From an uncultured Blautia sp. (GTDB lineage Bacteria; Bacillota; Clostridia; Lachnospirales; Lachnospiraceae): a stretch of 20,394 nucleotides of DNA. The translations under genes were made by a program, and so were the position numbers. Shown here piece after piece: positions 6,499-15,139 of this stretch. Under the pieces are notes generated by a model. That model ran no database searches. It saw nothing but the letters and a program-made list of their open reading frames with translations, and was not told the origin of the DNA. Each line of letters opens with the position of its first letter. The first letter of the stretch is position 1. The stretch covers positions 1 to 20,394 of the forward strand of contig CAKRVX010000028.1 in assembly GCA_934409175.1 (NCBI GenBank). Direction: 5' to 3'.

Positions 6499-7028
6499 GT
6501 GATGATCTGATGCAGAAGTTCTCGGGACTTGTTGATATGGCCAAGGGCGGTTTACAGTCAAAAATACATGAACAGGCTTTACGGATTCAGGCACAGGCCA
6601 AAGAGCTATGTCCTGTCAGAAGATATGGCTCTGGGGGTGGGGCATTAAGGCAATCGATTCATGTCAGTACAGAACGACAGGAGGACCTGATTCATAGTGA
6701 GATATACACTAATTTAGAATATGCGCCTTATGTTGAGTTTGGTACTGGACCCACAGGACAAGCACATCATAATGGTATATCTCCGGACGTTGACCCTGTA
6801 TATTCCCAGTCAGGTTGGGTAATACCAGCTGACGCAATGACACCAGATGATGCCGAACAGTATGGCTTTGGTATTGCAAGAGGAAAAGACGGCAAAGTCA
6901 TTGGTTATTATACAAAAGGTCAGGTTGCACAGCCATTCATGTATCCTGCCTTTGCAGAATTAAAGGATGATGTAACACAAGAAATTAAAGCGACACTTGA
7001 AAAAAGTTTGAAAAAGGTGACAAGATGA
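6495..7028 (+). CDS. HK97 gp10-like neck/tail completion protein
   Basis: This 177-aa protein carries the gp10-family signature: an N-terminal helix with AKELCPVR, then GGGALRQSI and the conserved YAPYVEFGTG. The C-terminal region has QPFMYPAF. It helps complete the head-tail interface. An insert around residues ~95-130 (DPVYSQSGWVIPADAM to YTKGQ) lengthens it. It is linked to both neighbours by ATGA overlaps. The family call is confident. Confidence 0.85.
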   Translation: MSDDLMQKFSGLVDMAKGGLQSKIHEQALRIQAQAKELCPVRRYGSGGGALRQSIHVSTERQEDLIHSEIYTNLEYAPYVEFGTGPTGQAHHNGISPDVDPVYSQSGWVIPADAMTPDDAEQYGFGIARGKDGKVIGYYTKGQVAQPFMYPAFAELKDDVTQEIKATLEKSLKKVTR

Positions 7029-7381
7029 AAAATGTAAAAGATCAGGTATATGCAGCACTTCTCGCTGTTACTAAGAATGTATCAGATACATATCCGAAAG
7101 ACTGGGCGAATTTTCCAGCAATTCAGTATGTGGAAGAAAATAACAGTGTATATGAGCGCACTGATAACGTTGAACAGACAGCAAAAGTGTCTTATAAGAT
7201 TGACATCTGGCATAATCAGAACACATCAGAAAGTGCTCTTGCAGTAGATAAAGCAGTAGCTACACTTGGACTGGTGAGAACCTATTGCGGTGATGTACCA
7301 GATCCAAGTGGATTGAAACACAAAGTAATGCGCTATGAAGGAATCATTGATATGAATTCTGACATAGTGTACTGGAATTAA
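7025..7381 (+). CDS. tail terminator protein (gp17/gpU-like)
   Basis: This 118-aa alpha/beta protein fits the small tail-terminator/tail-completion group that caps the tail tube: MKNVKDQVYAALLAVTKN (helix), FPAIQYVEENNSVYERTD, SYKIDIWHNQNTSESA and a C-terminal strand YEGIIDMNSDIVYWN. It starts in an ATGA overlap with the gp10-like gene and is followed by the tail tube gene. Function is inferred from position and fold outline. Confidence 0.75.
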   Translation: MKNVKDQVYAALLAVTKNVSDTYPKDWANFPAIQYVEENNSVYERTDNVEQTAKVSYKIDIWHNQNTSESALAVDKAVATLGLVRTYCGDVPDPSGLKHKVMRYEGIIDMNSDIVYWN

Positions 7382-7399
7382 AAGAAGAGGTGAAGACAA

Positions 7400-7822
7400 A
7401 TGTTAGCAAATGGTGCAAAACTGGGCTATTCTAAAACTGCTCCTTCTGGAGGCTCAGCAACTTATACGGATCTTCCGGGATTGAAAGAAATCCCTGACAT
7501 TGGTACAGATCCGGAAAAGGTGGACAATACAGTTCTGACTGATCCACACAAGAAGTACGAGAAAGGCATCGGAGATCTGCCTGAAATGACATATAAATTT
7601 AAATATGATAATTCAAAAGCTGATTGTCCATATCGTATGTTGAGACAGGCAGATAAAGATGGAACAACATTGTATTTTCGTGAAACTGATGCCGATAAAA
7701 GCACAATTGACTTTGCTGCTCAGGTATCTGTTAAGCGTACAGGCGGTGGTGTCAATAGTGCCATCGAATTTGAAGTGACCATGATGGTACAGTCAGATAT
7801 TACTTATACAGACCCGGCATAA
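7400..7822 (+). CDS. major tail (tube) protein
   Basis: This 140-aa protein is of the short tail-tube type. It has PGLKEIPDIGTDPEKVDNT near the N-terminus, the YKFKYDNSKADCPYRMLR segment and a C-terminal strand EFEVTMMVQSDITYT. Position between tail terminator and chaperone is canonical. AAGAAGAGG precedes the ATG. Its stop codon falls inside the loop of a perfect hairpin (7811-7831). Its small size fits gut Firmicute siphophages. Confidence 0.8.
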   Translation: MLANGAKLGYSKTAPSGGSATYTDLPGLKEIPDIGTDPEKVDNTVLTDPHKKYEKGIGDLPEMTYKFKYDNSKADCPYRMLRQADKDGTTLYFRETDADKSTIDFAAQVSVKRTGGGVNSAIEFEVTMMVQSDITYTDPA

Positions 7823-7838
7823 TACCGGGTCCTTTATA
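7811..7838 (+). terminator. stop-in-loop hairpin after tail tube gene
   Basis: GACCCGG (7811-7817) and CCGGGTC (7825-7831) form a perfect 7-bp stem. The loop CATAATA contains the TAA of the tail tube gene. The tail CTTTATAAAA is weak for a terminator, so it may act as an mRNA stabiliser or attenuator instead. Confidence 0.55.
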
Positions 7839-7858
7839 AAAACAGGAGGACATAAAAA

Positions 7859-8284
7859 ATGGGTGGTTTAGACGAAGAAGTAAAAGATCAGAAAGAGGAA
7901 ACAAAAATTGTAGATTTGGATGAAGAAAAAAAGAAAAGAAAGCCTTTTCATTATTGGACAGTAGGCGGCAGAGATTACCGTTTGAAACTTAAAGCGTCTA
8001 ATATTGAAAAGCTGGAAAATAAATATAAATGTAACGTCATGCATCTGGTCGATGATATGCCAGCCTTGTCAGTAATGCTTACTATCATTCAGGCTGCAAT
8101 GCTTCCGTGGGAACATGGGGTTAAGTATGATGATATTCTGAACCTGTTTGACAAATATGTTGAAGAGGGTGGAAGTCAGATTGATCTGTACAAAAATGTT
8201 GTGATTCCGACTCTGGTGGTATCTGGTTTTTTTACGCCGAAGATGGCAGCGGAAATTCTGGAAGCAACAGACGAAGAACTGTAA
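7859..8284 (+). CDS. tail assembly chaperone, short form (gpG-like; DUF6096-like)
   Basis: This 141-aa protein lies between the tail tube and tape measure genes, where the lambda gpG equivalent sits. It has a charged N-terminus and an alpha/beta middle (FHYWTVGGRDYRLKLKASNIEKLENKYKCN). The C-terminus contains VVIPTLVVSGFFTPKMAAEIL. AGGAGGACAT precedes the ATG. The codons GGT TTT TTT ACG at 8225-8236 provide a T TTT TTT slippery site. Normal reading gives this short chaperone; a -1 slip gives the long form. It coats the tape measure during tail assembly. Confidence 0.8.
   Translation: MGGLDEEVKDQKEETKIVDLDEEKKKRKPFHYWTVGGRDYRLKLKASNIEKLENKYKCNVMHLVDDMPALSVMLTIIQAAMLPWEHGVKYDDILNLFDKYVEEGGSQIDLYKNVVIPTLVVSGFFTPKMAAEILEATDEEL
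8227..8233 (+). promoter_or_regulatory. -1 ribosomal frameshift slippery heptamer T TTT TTT
   Basis: Seven consecutive T lie in the X XXY YYZ register relative to the chaperone frame. A -1 slip reads TTT TTT TAC and enters the open frame that becomes the C-terminal chaperone domain. I followed this frame from the heptamer to 8302 and found no stop. The product would be about 266 aa. Confidence 0.75.
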
Positions 8285-8658
8285 CAACTACAAGCGAATA
8301 TTTGTGGGCGATTTACCCGGATGCATTAGATTGTGGAATACGGCCTGAATTATTTTGGGATTCCACTTTAAATGAGATTATGGATATGATGGAGAGTTAT
8401 GTCAGATGCAGAGCAAGAGATAGGAAACAGCAGATTAGTGATAACTTTATTCTGTCAAAGGCTCTGACACTGAACCTTTCAACCTTGTTCAATGAAAAGG
8501 CTGAACTTTGTAATCCATGGGATTTTTACCCACAAACATTCAAAGAAGATAAAGAAAATTATGAACATCAGAAGCTGGAAGCAGAACTTGCCGATTACAG
8601 GGACAAGCGCAGACGGTGGGCTGATGAATTTAACAGACGAAGGCAGCAGGGAATGTAA
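8233..8658 (+). CDS. tail assembly chaperone, frameshifted C-terminal (T) extension
   Basis: The frame is continuously open from the slippery site to TAA at 8656-8658, giving about 141 residues. They include SEYLWAIYPDALDCGIRPELFWDSTLNEI, a typical domain of gpGT-type extensions in Firmicute phages, then a Lys/Arg-rich charged tail (YRDKRRRWADEFNRRRQQ). It has no convincing start: the first available codon near the short-form stop is a TTG at 8302 with no ribosome site. The natural reading is a fusion made by -1 frameshifting in the short chaperone. The extension is thought to recruit the tail tube protein. Confidence 0.75.
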   Translation, partial: YAEDGSGNSGSNRRRTVTTTSEYLWAIYPDALDCGIRPELFWDSTLNEIMDMMESYVRCRARDRKQQISDNFILSKALTLNLSTLFNEKAELCNPWDFYPQTFKEDKENYEHQKLEAELADYRDKRRRWADEFNRRRQQGM

Positions 8659-8675
8659 CCCTGCTTATTTTATTG
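8645..8675 (+). terminator. stop-in-loop hairpin before tape measure
   Basis: AGCAGGG (8645-8651) and CCCTGCT (8659-8665) form a perfect 7-bp stem. The 7-base loop AATGTAA carries the chaperone TAA at 8656-8658. TATTTTATTG follows, so partial termination before the tape measure gene is plausible. Confidence 0.65.
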
Positions 8676-8696
8676 TCGGGAAGGGGGTGAAAATGT

Positions 8697-11690
8697 ATGG
8701 GTGATACACTTGCAAAACTGAAAGTTATTCTGGAAGCGTCCACAGCTTCTTACAAGAAAGAAATGGAAAAAGCTCAGAAGGTGACCAGAGGTGTTAGTGA
8801 TTCTGTTAAATCAGAAACGTCAAAAGTCAAACAGGCTATGAAGATGAATGATGCAACAGAATCTGTAAAAAAACAGGTTTCTGTGATGCAAAAGTTAAAA
8901 CGTTCAATTACAACTATGCAGTTGAAATCTGGAATCAAGGCACCAACAAAAGAATATACGGAAGCAGTTCAGACCATCAGAAATTATCGGCATAGTATTG
9001 AGGACACTACAAAAACTCTTGACAGATATTATGAGAAAAGGGACAAAATGGAAGCTCTTGGAGTGGACAAAGAAAGTCGTTCATGGAGGTCTTTGGAGTA
9101 TGATATAAAAAATGCAGAAGCACAGCTGGAGAGATACAAAAATGCAAAAGCTAATGCTGTATCTGAAAAATCGGAATTGGTTTCAAATGGGAATGCATTC
9201 AAGAGAACACCACAAACTTCTATTCCTCGACAAGCTTTAAATTTTGGCAGTTCGGTTATAGGGGGAATCGGTAAAGTGGGCCTTTTCGGAATTAACGCTG
9301 CTCAAAAAGGCTGGGGTGGTTTGAAAAAGGTTATCAGTGGTACTGCATCAGCACTTACAAAAGTAACAGCAGTAATTAAGCACACATCTGGTGCATTTGC
9401 CGCACTCATACAGAAATTTACAAGCGGTATTCCTATTTTACGAAGGTTCACAGGGGTTAACAAGTCTGTGTCCGGTAGTCTTGGCGGCGGGTTAAAAAAT
9501 GTCCTCAAATATGCTTTTGGTATCAGATCTTTATTTACTCTGGTAAATAAGCTTAGAAGTGCTTTGGTAGATGGATTCAAAAACCTGGCACAGTACAGTG
9601 GTGAGACAAATAACAGTATTTCAATGCTGATGTCTTCCCTGACGCAGTTAAAGAATGCATTTGCAGCAGCATTTGCACCTATTTTGAATGTGATCGCACC
9701 TATTCTGAATACACTGATCCAGAAGATTATTTCTGTAGTTAATACATTTGGTCAGTTGACGAGTGCATTAACAGGTAAAACGACTTACATTAAAGCGAAA
9801 AAAGTTCAGCAGGATTACGCCAAGAGCCTGAACAGTAATGCCAATTCAGCTAAAAATGCCAAAAAAGCAAATGAGGAATTGAAACGTACCATTCTGAGTT
9901 TTGACCAGATCAACAAGATGGATGATAACAGCAGTTCTGACAGTAACAGTGGAATAGCTGATACAGGTGGTCTGTCACCTTCAGATATGTTTGAGACTGA
10001 AAGCATTCCTTCAAAGATTAAAGGGATTGCCGACATGATTAAACAAGCCTGGAAGAATGCTGATTTTACAGAAATCGGTGCTATGGTCGGTAACAAACTG
10101 AATGCCGCACTGAACAGCATCCCATGGGACAAGATCAAGAACACCTGTAACAAGATTGCAAAGAGTGTTGCCACTTTTCTGAATGGTTTTCTTGAAACAG
10201 TTGACTGGAAACTGGTTGGTAATACTCTTGCACAAGGTATCAATACCGCCTTCGGTATGGCAAATACGTTTGCCGAAAATTTCCATTGGGATAGCCTTGG
10301 AAAAGCAATTGGTAATGGTATTAACGGAGCACTGGGCGGTCTTGACTGGAATTTGATACAGGAGACTGTGCGGAATATTGCCACAGGGATTACGGACACG
10401 CTTAACAGCTTTATCCAGACTACTGATTGGACATTAGCAGGTCAGTCACTTGGAAATGGCGTTAATACAGTTTTAGATTTCTTCCATACAGGAGTAAATA
10501 ATTTTGACTGGATAGGAACCGGAAAAGCATTATCAGACTTTGCAAATGGAACTATAGAATCTGTAGATTACAAAAAGGCAGGAGATACGTTTTCGAGTGG
10601 CATTAAGGGAATTCTTGATACCGGCATAACGGCAATTGAAACAACAAACTGGGATGAATTCGGGGAAAAAGTTAGTGAGGGTTTAGAGTCCGTTGATTGG
10701 ACAGGAATAGTAGAACGAGTCGCTCACATTATCGGAGATTTGATTGGAGGGCTGGCTGCTTTTCTTGGAGGATTGCTGTCCGATGCGATATCGTCAGCCA
10801 AAGACTATTTTGAAGAAAAAGCCGTAGAGAGTGGAATGGGTATCGTAGGAGGCATTCTAAAAGGAATAGTAGACGGAATGCTTGGAATTGGTGTATGGAT
10901 AATCAATCACGTATTTAAACCGATTATTGATGGATTTAAAAATGCATTTGGTATTCACTCGCCGTCAACGGTTATGGCCGAACAAGGCGAATATATTGTC
11001 AGTGGCCTGTTGAAAGGCGTGAAAGATAATATCAGCAAGTTTTTGAATTACGTTGCAGAGATTCCAGGAAAAGTACTGAAATCTATCGGCAATATCAAAA
11101 ATAAAGTCCTGTCAAAAGGTTCAGATATCATTTCTGGACTGAGAGAAGGATTTACCGATAAAGTTTCCAGCTTCACAGATCTGCTTGGCACACTTCCTGA
11201 TACGATCAGAAACGCAGTACCAAACTTATTTGATGTCGGTGCAGGAATCATTCAGAACTTTGCGAACGGATTCTCCAGCATCCACATTCCAATGCCGCAC
11301 ATCGGATGGGACTGGTCAGGCGGCAAAATCAATATTGGCAACTGGTCATTCTCTTTGCCACGGTTCAACCTGTCTTGGTACGCGAAAGGTGGTTTTCCAG
11401 AATCGGGTCAGTTATTCGTAGCAAATGAAGCAGGTCCTGAGATGGTTGGTAAGATGGGAAACAGAAACGCTGTTGCCAACAACAGCCAGATCGTCGAAGG
11501 TATCAAGAATGGTGTATTTGAAGCTGTACTTGATGCATTTAACGCGAGCGGTTTTCTTGATAAGGATGATTCCGAAAAAGAAGTTGTCCTTGAATTTACG
11601 CTAAAAGCTGACAGCGAAACACTGTACAAGGTGGTTCGTAAGGGCAAGAAGAAATATGATTACCGTTTTGCAGTAACTGAAACAATTTAA
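8697..11690 (+). CDS. tape measure protein
   Basis: This 997-aa protein fixes tail length and is ejected with DNA. The N-terminal ~170 residues are coiled coil (LKVILEASTASYKKEM), with hydrophobic, Gly-rich segments at ~185-250 and ~320-350 (AAAFAPILNVIAPILNTL). Residues 456-677 hold a regular tryptophan repeat. Residues ~695-760 contain a hydrophobic LIGGLAAFLGGLL helix, VWIINHVFKPIIDGFKNAFGIHSPS, and further copies of amphipathic helices. The C-terminus has LFVANEAGPEMVGK, a motif often seen at the end of tape measures. Fully helical, 997 residues correspond to about 150 nm of tail. The ATG at 8697 follows AAGGGGGTGA. No peptidase domain is apparent. Confidence 0.9.
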   Translation: MGDTLAKLKVILEASTASYKKEMEKAQKVTRGVSDSVKSETSKVKQAMKMNDATESVKKQVSVMQKLKRSITTMQLKSGIKAPTKEYTEAVQTIRNYRHSIEDTTKTLDRYYEKRDKMEALGVDKESRSWRSLEYDIKNAEAQLERYKNAKANAVSEKSELVSNGNAFKRTPQTSIPRQALNFGSSVIGGIGKVGLFGINAAQKGWGGLKKVISGTASALTKVTAVIKHTSGAFAALIQKFTSGIPILRRFTGVNKSVSGSLGGGLKNVLKYAFGIRSLFTLVNKLRSALVDGFKNLAQYSGETNNSISMLMSSLTQLKNAFAAAFAPILNVIAPILNTLIQKIISVVNTFGQLTSALTGKTTYIKAKKVQQDYAKSLNSNANSAKNAKKANEELKRTILSFDQINKMDDNSSSDSNSGIADTGGLSPSDMFETESIPSKIKGIADMIKQAWKNADFTEIGAMVGNKLNAALNSIPWDKIKNTCNKIAKSVATFLNGFLETVDWKLVGNTLAQGINTAFGMANTFAENFHWDSLGKAIGNGINGALGGLDWNLIQETVRNIATGITDTLNSFIQTTDWTLAGQSLGNGVNTVLDFFHTGVNNFDWIGTGKALSDFANGTIESVDYKKAGDTFSSGIKGILDTGITAIETTNWDEFGEKVSEGLESVDWTGIVERVAHIIGDLIGGLAAFLGGLLSDAISSAKDYFEEKAVESGMGIVGGILKGIVDGMLGIGVWIINHVFKPIIDGFKNAFGIHSPSTVMAEQGEYIVSGLLKGVKDNISKFLNYVAEIPGKVLKSIGNIKNKVLSKGSDIISGLREGFTDKVSSFTDLLGTLPDTIRNAVPNLFDVGAGIIQNFANGFSSIHIPMPHIGWDWSGGKINIGNWSFSLPRFNLSWYAKGGFPESGQLFVANEAGPEMVGKMGNRNAVANNSQIVEGIKNGVFEAVLDAFNASGFLDKDDSEKEVVLEFTLKADSETLYKVVRKGKKKYDYRFAVTETI
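10062..10721 (+). repeat. 74-residue higher-order repeat in tape measure
   Basis: Protein-level repeat, residues 456 to about 675. Units begin with an aromatic pair (DF, PW, DW, HW, DW, DW, DW, DY, NW, DW). Their lengths run 20, 27, 27, 20, 27, 27, 20, 27, 16. Three blocks of 20+27+27 (74 residues) are visible, the last one shortened. Core pattern is W..LG..L.NGIN.AL. Confidence 0.75.
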
Positions 11691-11703
11691 CAGGGGGTGT
11701 CAC

Positions 11704-12069
11704 ATGGACAATATTGTAATAAAAGTGGGCGGTGTGACACTGCCCAAAGAAGTTTCGAAGTTCAAATGGAAGAAATCAGATGTTTCTGCGAAAAATGCAG
11801 GAAGAACGCAGGATGTTAAGATGCACAAGAACAGGGTTGCGAAAAAACGCACCCTGAGCCTTGGCTGGGTAAACCTGACAAAGTTACAGATTACAGCAAT
11901 TCTTCAGGCATTCGATCCAGAGTATGTAATGGTAACATACTGGGATCCCTTAGCTGGTACTGATGTAACAAAGGAATTTTATACAGGTGATATGGAAGCA
12001 AATGTGAAATGGTGGGCAAAAGGCCATGAACGTTATTCCGCGCTTGACTTTGATGTGATTGAGAGGTAA
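11704..12069 (+). CDS. tail protein, DUF6711-like
   Basis: This 121-aa beta-rich protein follows the tape measure. IKVGGVTLPKEVSKFKWKKSD at the N-terminus, RTLSLGWVNLTKLQITAILQAF in the middle and a C-terminal YSALDFDVIER match the DUF6711 pattern, which occurs after tape measures in many Clostridia phages. A distal-tail (Dit) role is suggested by position alone: the tail tip gene comes next. CAGGGGGTGTCAC precedes the ATG, 13 bases after the tape measure stop. Confidence 0.7.
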   Translation: MDNIVIKVGGVTLPKEVSKFKWKKSDVSAKNAGRTQDVKMHKNRVAKKRTLSLGWVNLTKLQITAILQAFDPEYVMVTYWDPLAGTDVTKEFYTGDMEANVKWWAKGHERYSALDFDVIER

Positions 12070-12074
12070 TAACA

Positions 12075-15000
12075 ATGATTGATGTATCAGCTGCATTTAA
12101 GGCAGCAATGGAAGACGATAACAGAAATTTTTCAGGATCTTGTACAATTACATTAGCATCCGGTAAACAAATACCTGTTGATAGCAGCCAGCTGTGGGAT
12201 AACGGTTTTGTGATTGATGATTCTACATCTAACGCAGGTAGTTTTGATATAGGTGCAGCAATAGCTCAGAAGTTTACATTAAGACTGAACAATATTTATG
12301 ATGATTTTACTGATGATGATTTTACAGCTGCTGAAATTTCGGACGTAAAGATATCATTATTACTTGAATCCGGAGAAACAGAATCCGTGTCAAAAGGAAT
12401 ATATACAGTCAATGAGACAAGCTATGACGGAGATATTATCACGCTAGAGTGCCTTGATAATATGCACAAGTTTGATGTTGGGTATGGTAAAAGTAATCTT
12501 GTATACCCTGCTACGCTTTTTCAGATCGTACAGGATGCATGTGAATGCTGCAATATGGTTTTAGCAACAGGTTCCTTACAATTTGAACATTATGATTATG
12601 TAATCAAGGAAAAACCGGATGATGATACGATAACATTTCGAGATGTTTTGACCTGGGTAGGACAGATTTCGGGACATTTCTGGAAATGCAATAAGGATGG
12701 ACAACTGATCGCTGGTTGGTACAATATGTCGGATTTATCTGCAGAAAATAATATACATACGTTAAAAACAAATGTTGTTACGGATATAAGTACTGATGCA
12801 GATGATGTTGTAATCACTTGCGTGAAAGTGATTGCTGAAGATAAAAAATCAAATCAGATCACGTATAAATCAGGATCGGAAGGATATGCTTGTGTCATTG
12901 AGGGAAATAAATTCATTACAGAAGATAATGCTTCTGAAATTGCATCTATGATCGGTGAAAGAATAGTTGGTTTGAGGTTCAGACCGATGACTGTCAGCAC
13001 ACTGCAGGACCCTACGATTGAAGCAGGGGACGGGGCAATAGTATATGATCGCAAATCAAAGTCATATAAGACATTTTTTACAAATGTTACATTTTCTACT
13101 GATGCGGACAATCAAATGTCAAATGATGCAGAATCAGCATTGCGTAACAGTGCAGAAAGATTTTCAGAAGCAACGAAAATTTATCAGAATCTGATAAAAC
13201 GTGTAAACAGGAACAAGACTGAATGGGAAAAAGCAATGGAAGAACTGGAAAAGGCAATGAAAGAGCAAGCAGGTCTTTACCCAGTTATTAAAACTCTAGA
13301 TGATGGAAGCAAAGTATATTATATGTGTGACCATCCGACTTTAGAAGAGTCAAAAGTTGTCTTTGAACTGAATGCAAAAGGTTGGGCGGTAAGTACAGAC
13401 GGTGGGAAAACATGGAATGCAGGTTTACTTGTAGACGGTACCATGATAGCAAAGATTTTGGACAGCATTGGAATTAATGCGGACTGGATCAATACAGGAA
13501 CCCTCTCCGGTAAATATATTGACGCAAGAGGCCTGACAGTCCTTGATTCTGAAGGGAAAAACGTAACATTTAAAGTCACGGAAGATGGGAAAGTAATTAT
13601 ACTCCCAGAAGCATTCATCCTTGCAGATAAGTCTATTGATCAGACAATAATTGAAAAGGCCCAGGAAGAAGCACGGAAGCAGACTACTTTAAACGTAATT
13701 TTAACTAATGAATATCAGGGGGTTCCGACCGATGAAAACGGGAACTACACAACATTTCCGGAGTGCAGTACAACCCTTCAGACGATGTTTGGGTCGGCGG
13801 ATGTAACTAATGATGCCGAGTATACAATAACCGAGCACGATATCGCCGGAACCTGGGCTGCAGACAAGCATACTTATACGGTAACCGGCATATCTGCAGA
13901 TACCGGATATGTAGAGTTTACTGTATCTTACAACACTTTATCTGTAAAAAAACAATTTTCGATTGTAAAACAGAAGCAGGGAATTTCTGGGGTTAATGCA
14001 ACCATGTATGATATTGAATCCGATACGACGGTAGTAATTCGCACTGCAGATGGAACTTACACACCGGAAACAATTTCATTTAAGAATTATAAAAAAGTAG
14101 GAAATACGAAAACACTGCAAGCCGCAAATGTTCTGATTCAGACAACTACAGATGGAAACACTTTCAGTACCATACGCAACATGGTTGTAGCAGACGGTTC
14201 AGTTAAAATCTCATTATCTTCTTTGGGCTCAGATGTTACAGCAATTCGATATATATTTAGATCGTCGAACATGGTAACGCAAACAGTGTTAGACACAATG
14301 ACAATCCCAGTGATCAACGATGCAGAGCTAACGGAAAAGCAGATATTTAATATACTGACCGACAATGGAACCCGTGATTTGTTAACCTATGTCGATGGCA
14401 AGTTGTACCTGAACGGTACATACATTAAAGGAAAAACTATTGAAGCGGACAAACTTAACATAACAGATTTGTATGCTGTCGCAGCATCAATCGCACAATG
14501 GATTATCAAAAAAAATTATATTCAGTCGAAAAGTGGAAACATAAAGCTTTATGCAGACGGGCGTCTTCAAATCGGAAACTCAGTGTTCTCACAAAATGAC
14601 ACAGATACCGCATGCGTAGTTAAGTATGGACTGCATATATTTTGTAAAGGTCCCGACAGTGCAGGCTTTTCTGACGGCAGTGGACAGCTGGCTATATCTG
14701 GCTTGGATAGTAGCACCAGCGGTCTTTCACTTGTCTTGAAGAATCAAGTTGTGTATAAACTAAGCTCTTCATCAAAAAGGTACAAAGACCATGTCAAAAA
14801 TATGACTTCCTCTGAAGCTAAGAAACTTTTAGATGTTCCGGTCGTGTGGTTCCGATACAAAGACGGATATTTGCATCATGGCGATAGAAACGAAGGAAAA
14901 CCAATACCTGGGTTTTACGCAGAAGATGTAGCAGAACAATTCCCAGCAGGCGTTGTTTTGAATGATGACGGTCAAACTGAAGACTGGAACTACAGAACAG

Positions 15001-15089
15001 TAGTCCCAGCAATGCTGAAACTGATACAGGATCAGCAGAAACGTATCCAGAATCTTGAAACAAAGATCCAGAAACTTGAAAAGAATTGA
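12075..15089 (+). CDS. tail tip/hub protein with C-terminal Peptidase_S74 chaperone
   Basis: This 1004-aa protein combines a tail-associated hub with an adhesion part. Residues ~1-340 are beta-rich like the gp27/gpJ hub of siphophages (e.g. DDDTITFRDVLTWVGQISGHFW). ~350-400 is coiled coil (EKAMEELEKAMKEQ). ~440-540 holds ADWINTGTLSGKYI, found in tail-tip proteins. ~560-770 is a beta-rich region suggesting Ig-like domains. From about residue 899, SSKRYKDHVKNM, FYAEDVAEQFP and VVPAMLKLIQDQQKRIQ match Peptidase_S74, an intramolecular chaperone that trimerises the protein and cuts itself off. S899 and K904 are the likely Ser-Lys pair. The C-terminus is a heptad coil. Its stop overlaps a hairpin. 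The tail-tip function is strong; domain limits are approximate. Confidence 0.8.
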   Translation: MIDVSAAFKAAMEDDNRNFSGSCTITLASGKQIPVDSSQLWDNGFVIDDSTSNAGSFDIGAAIAQKFTLRLNNIYDDFTDDDFTAAEISDVKISLLLESGETESVSKGIYTVNETSYDGDIITLECLDNMHKFDVGYGKSNLVYPATLFQIVQDACECCNMVLATGSLQFEHYDYVIKEKPDDDTITFRDVLTWVGQISGHFWKCNKDGQLIAGWYNMSDLSAENNIHTLKTNVVTDISTDADDVVITCVKVIAEDKKSNQITYKSGSEGYACVIEGNKFITEDNASEIASMIGERIVGLRFRPMTVSTLQDPTIEAGDGAIVYDRKSKSYKTFFTNVTFSTDADNQMSNDAESALRNSAERFSEATKIYQNLIKRVNRNKTEWEKAMEELEKAMKEQAGLYPVIKTLDDGSKVYYMCDHPTLEESKVVFELNAKGWAVSTDGGKTWNAGLLVDGTMIAKILDSIGINADWINTGTLSGKYIDARGLTVLDSEGKNVTFKVTEDGKVIILPEAFILADKSIDQTIIEKAQEEARKQTTLNVILTNEYQGVPTDENGNYTTFPECSTTLQTMFGSADVTNDAEYTITEHDIAGTWAADKHTYTVTGISADTGYVEFTVSYNTLSVKKQFSIVKQKQGISGVNATMYDIESDTTVVIRTADGTYTPETISFKNYKKVGNTKTLQAANVLIQTTTDGNTFSTIRNMVVADGSVKISLSSLGSDVTAIRYIFRSSNMVTQTVLDTMTIPVINDAELTEKQIFNILTDNGTRDLLTYVDGKLYLNGTYIKGKTIEADKLNITDLYAVAASIAQWIIKKNYIQSKSGNIKLYADGRLQIGNSVFSQNDTDTACVVKYGLHIFCKGPDSAGFSDGSGQLAISGLDSSTSGLSLVLKNQVVYKLSSSSKRYKDHVKNMTSSEAKKLLDVPVVWFRYKDGYLHHGDRNEGKPIPGFYAEDVAEQFPAGVVLNDDGQTEDWNYRTVVPAMLKLIQDQQKRIQNLETKIQKLEKN

Positions 15090-15113
15090 GAAGCCGGCAA
15101 GACTTCTTTTATT
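15088..15113 (+). terminator. terminator-like hairpin after tail tip gene
   Basis: AGAAG (15089-15093) pairs with CTTCT (15103-15107), helped by G15088-T15108, followed by TTTATTTT. It is short. It shares the tail CTTCTTTTATTTT with the hairpin at 18232 and is followed by the 14-bp palindrome in the same way. Confidence 0.4.
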
Positions 15114-15127
15114 TTGCGCCGGCGCAA
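15114..15127. repeat. 14-bp perfect palindrome, copy 2
   Basis: TTGCGCCGGCGCAA lies between the tail tip gene and the BppU-like gene, 12 bases before its ATG. It is identical to the copies at 3638 and 18265. Confidence 0.9.
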
Positions 15128-15139
15128 GAAGGTAAAAAC

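Noticed and set aside
9815..10399. 194-codon minus-strand open frame within the tape measure gene
   Set aside because: Shadow of the repetitive tape measure coding sequence, with no start signal or recognisable domain.
15086..15139. Upstream TTG start for the BppU-like protein
   Set aside because: The extension would run through a hairpin and the palindrome, and the ATG at 15140 has an adjacent AAGAAGG.
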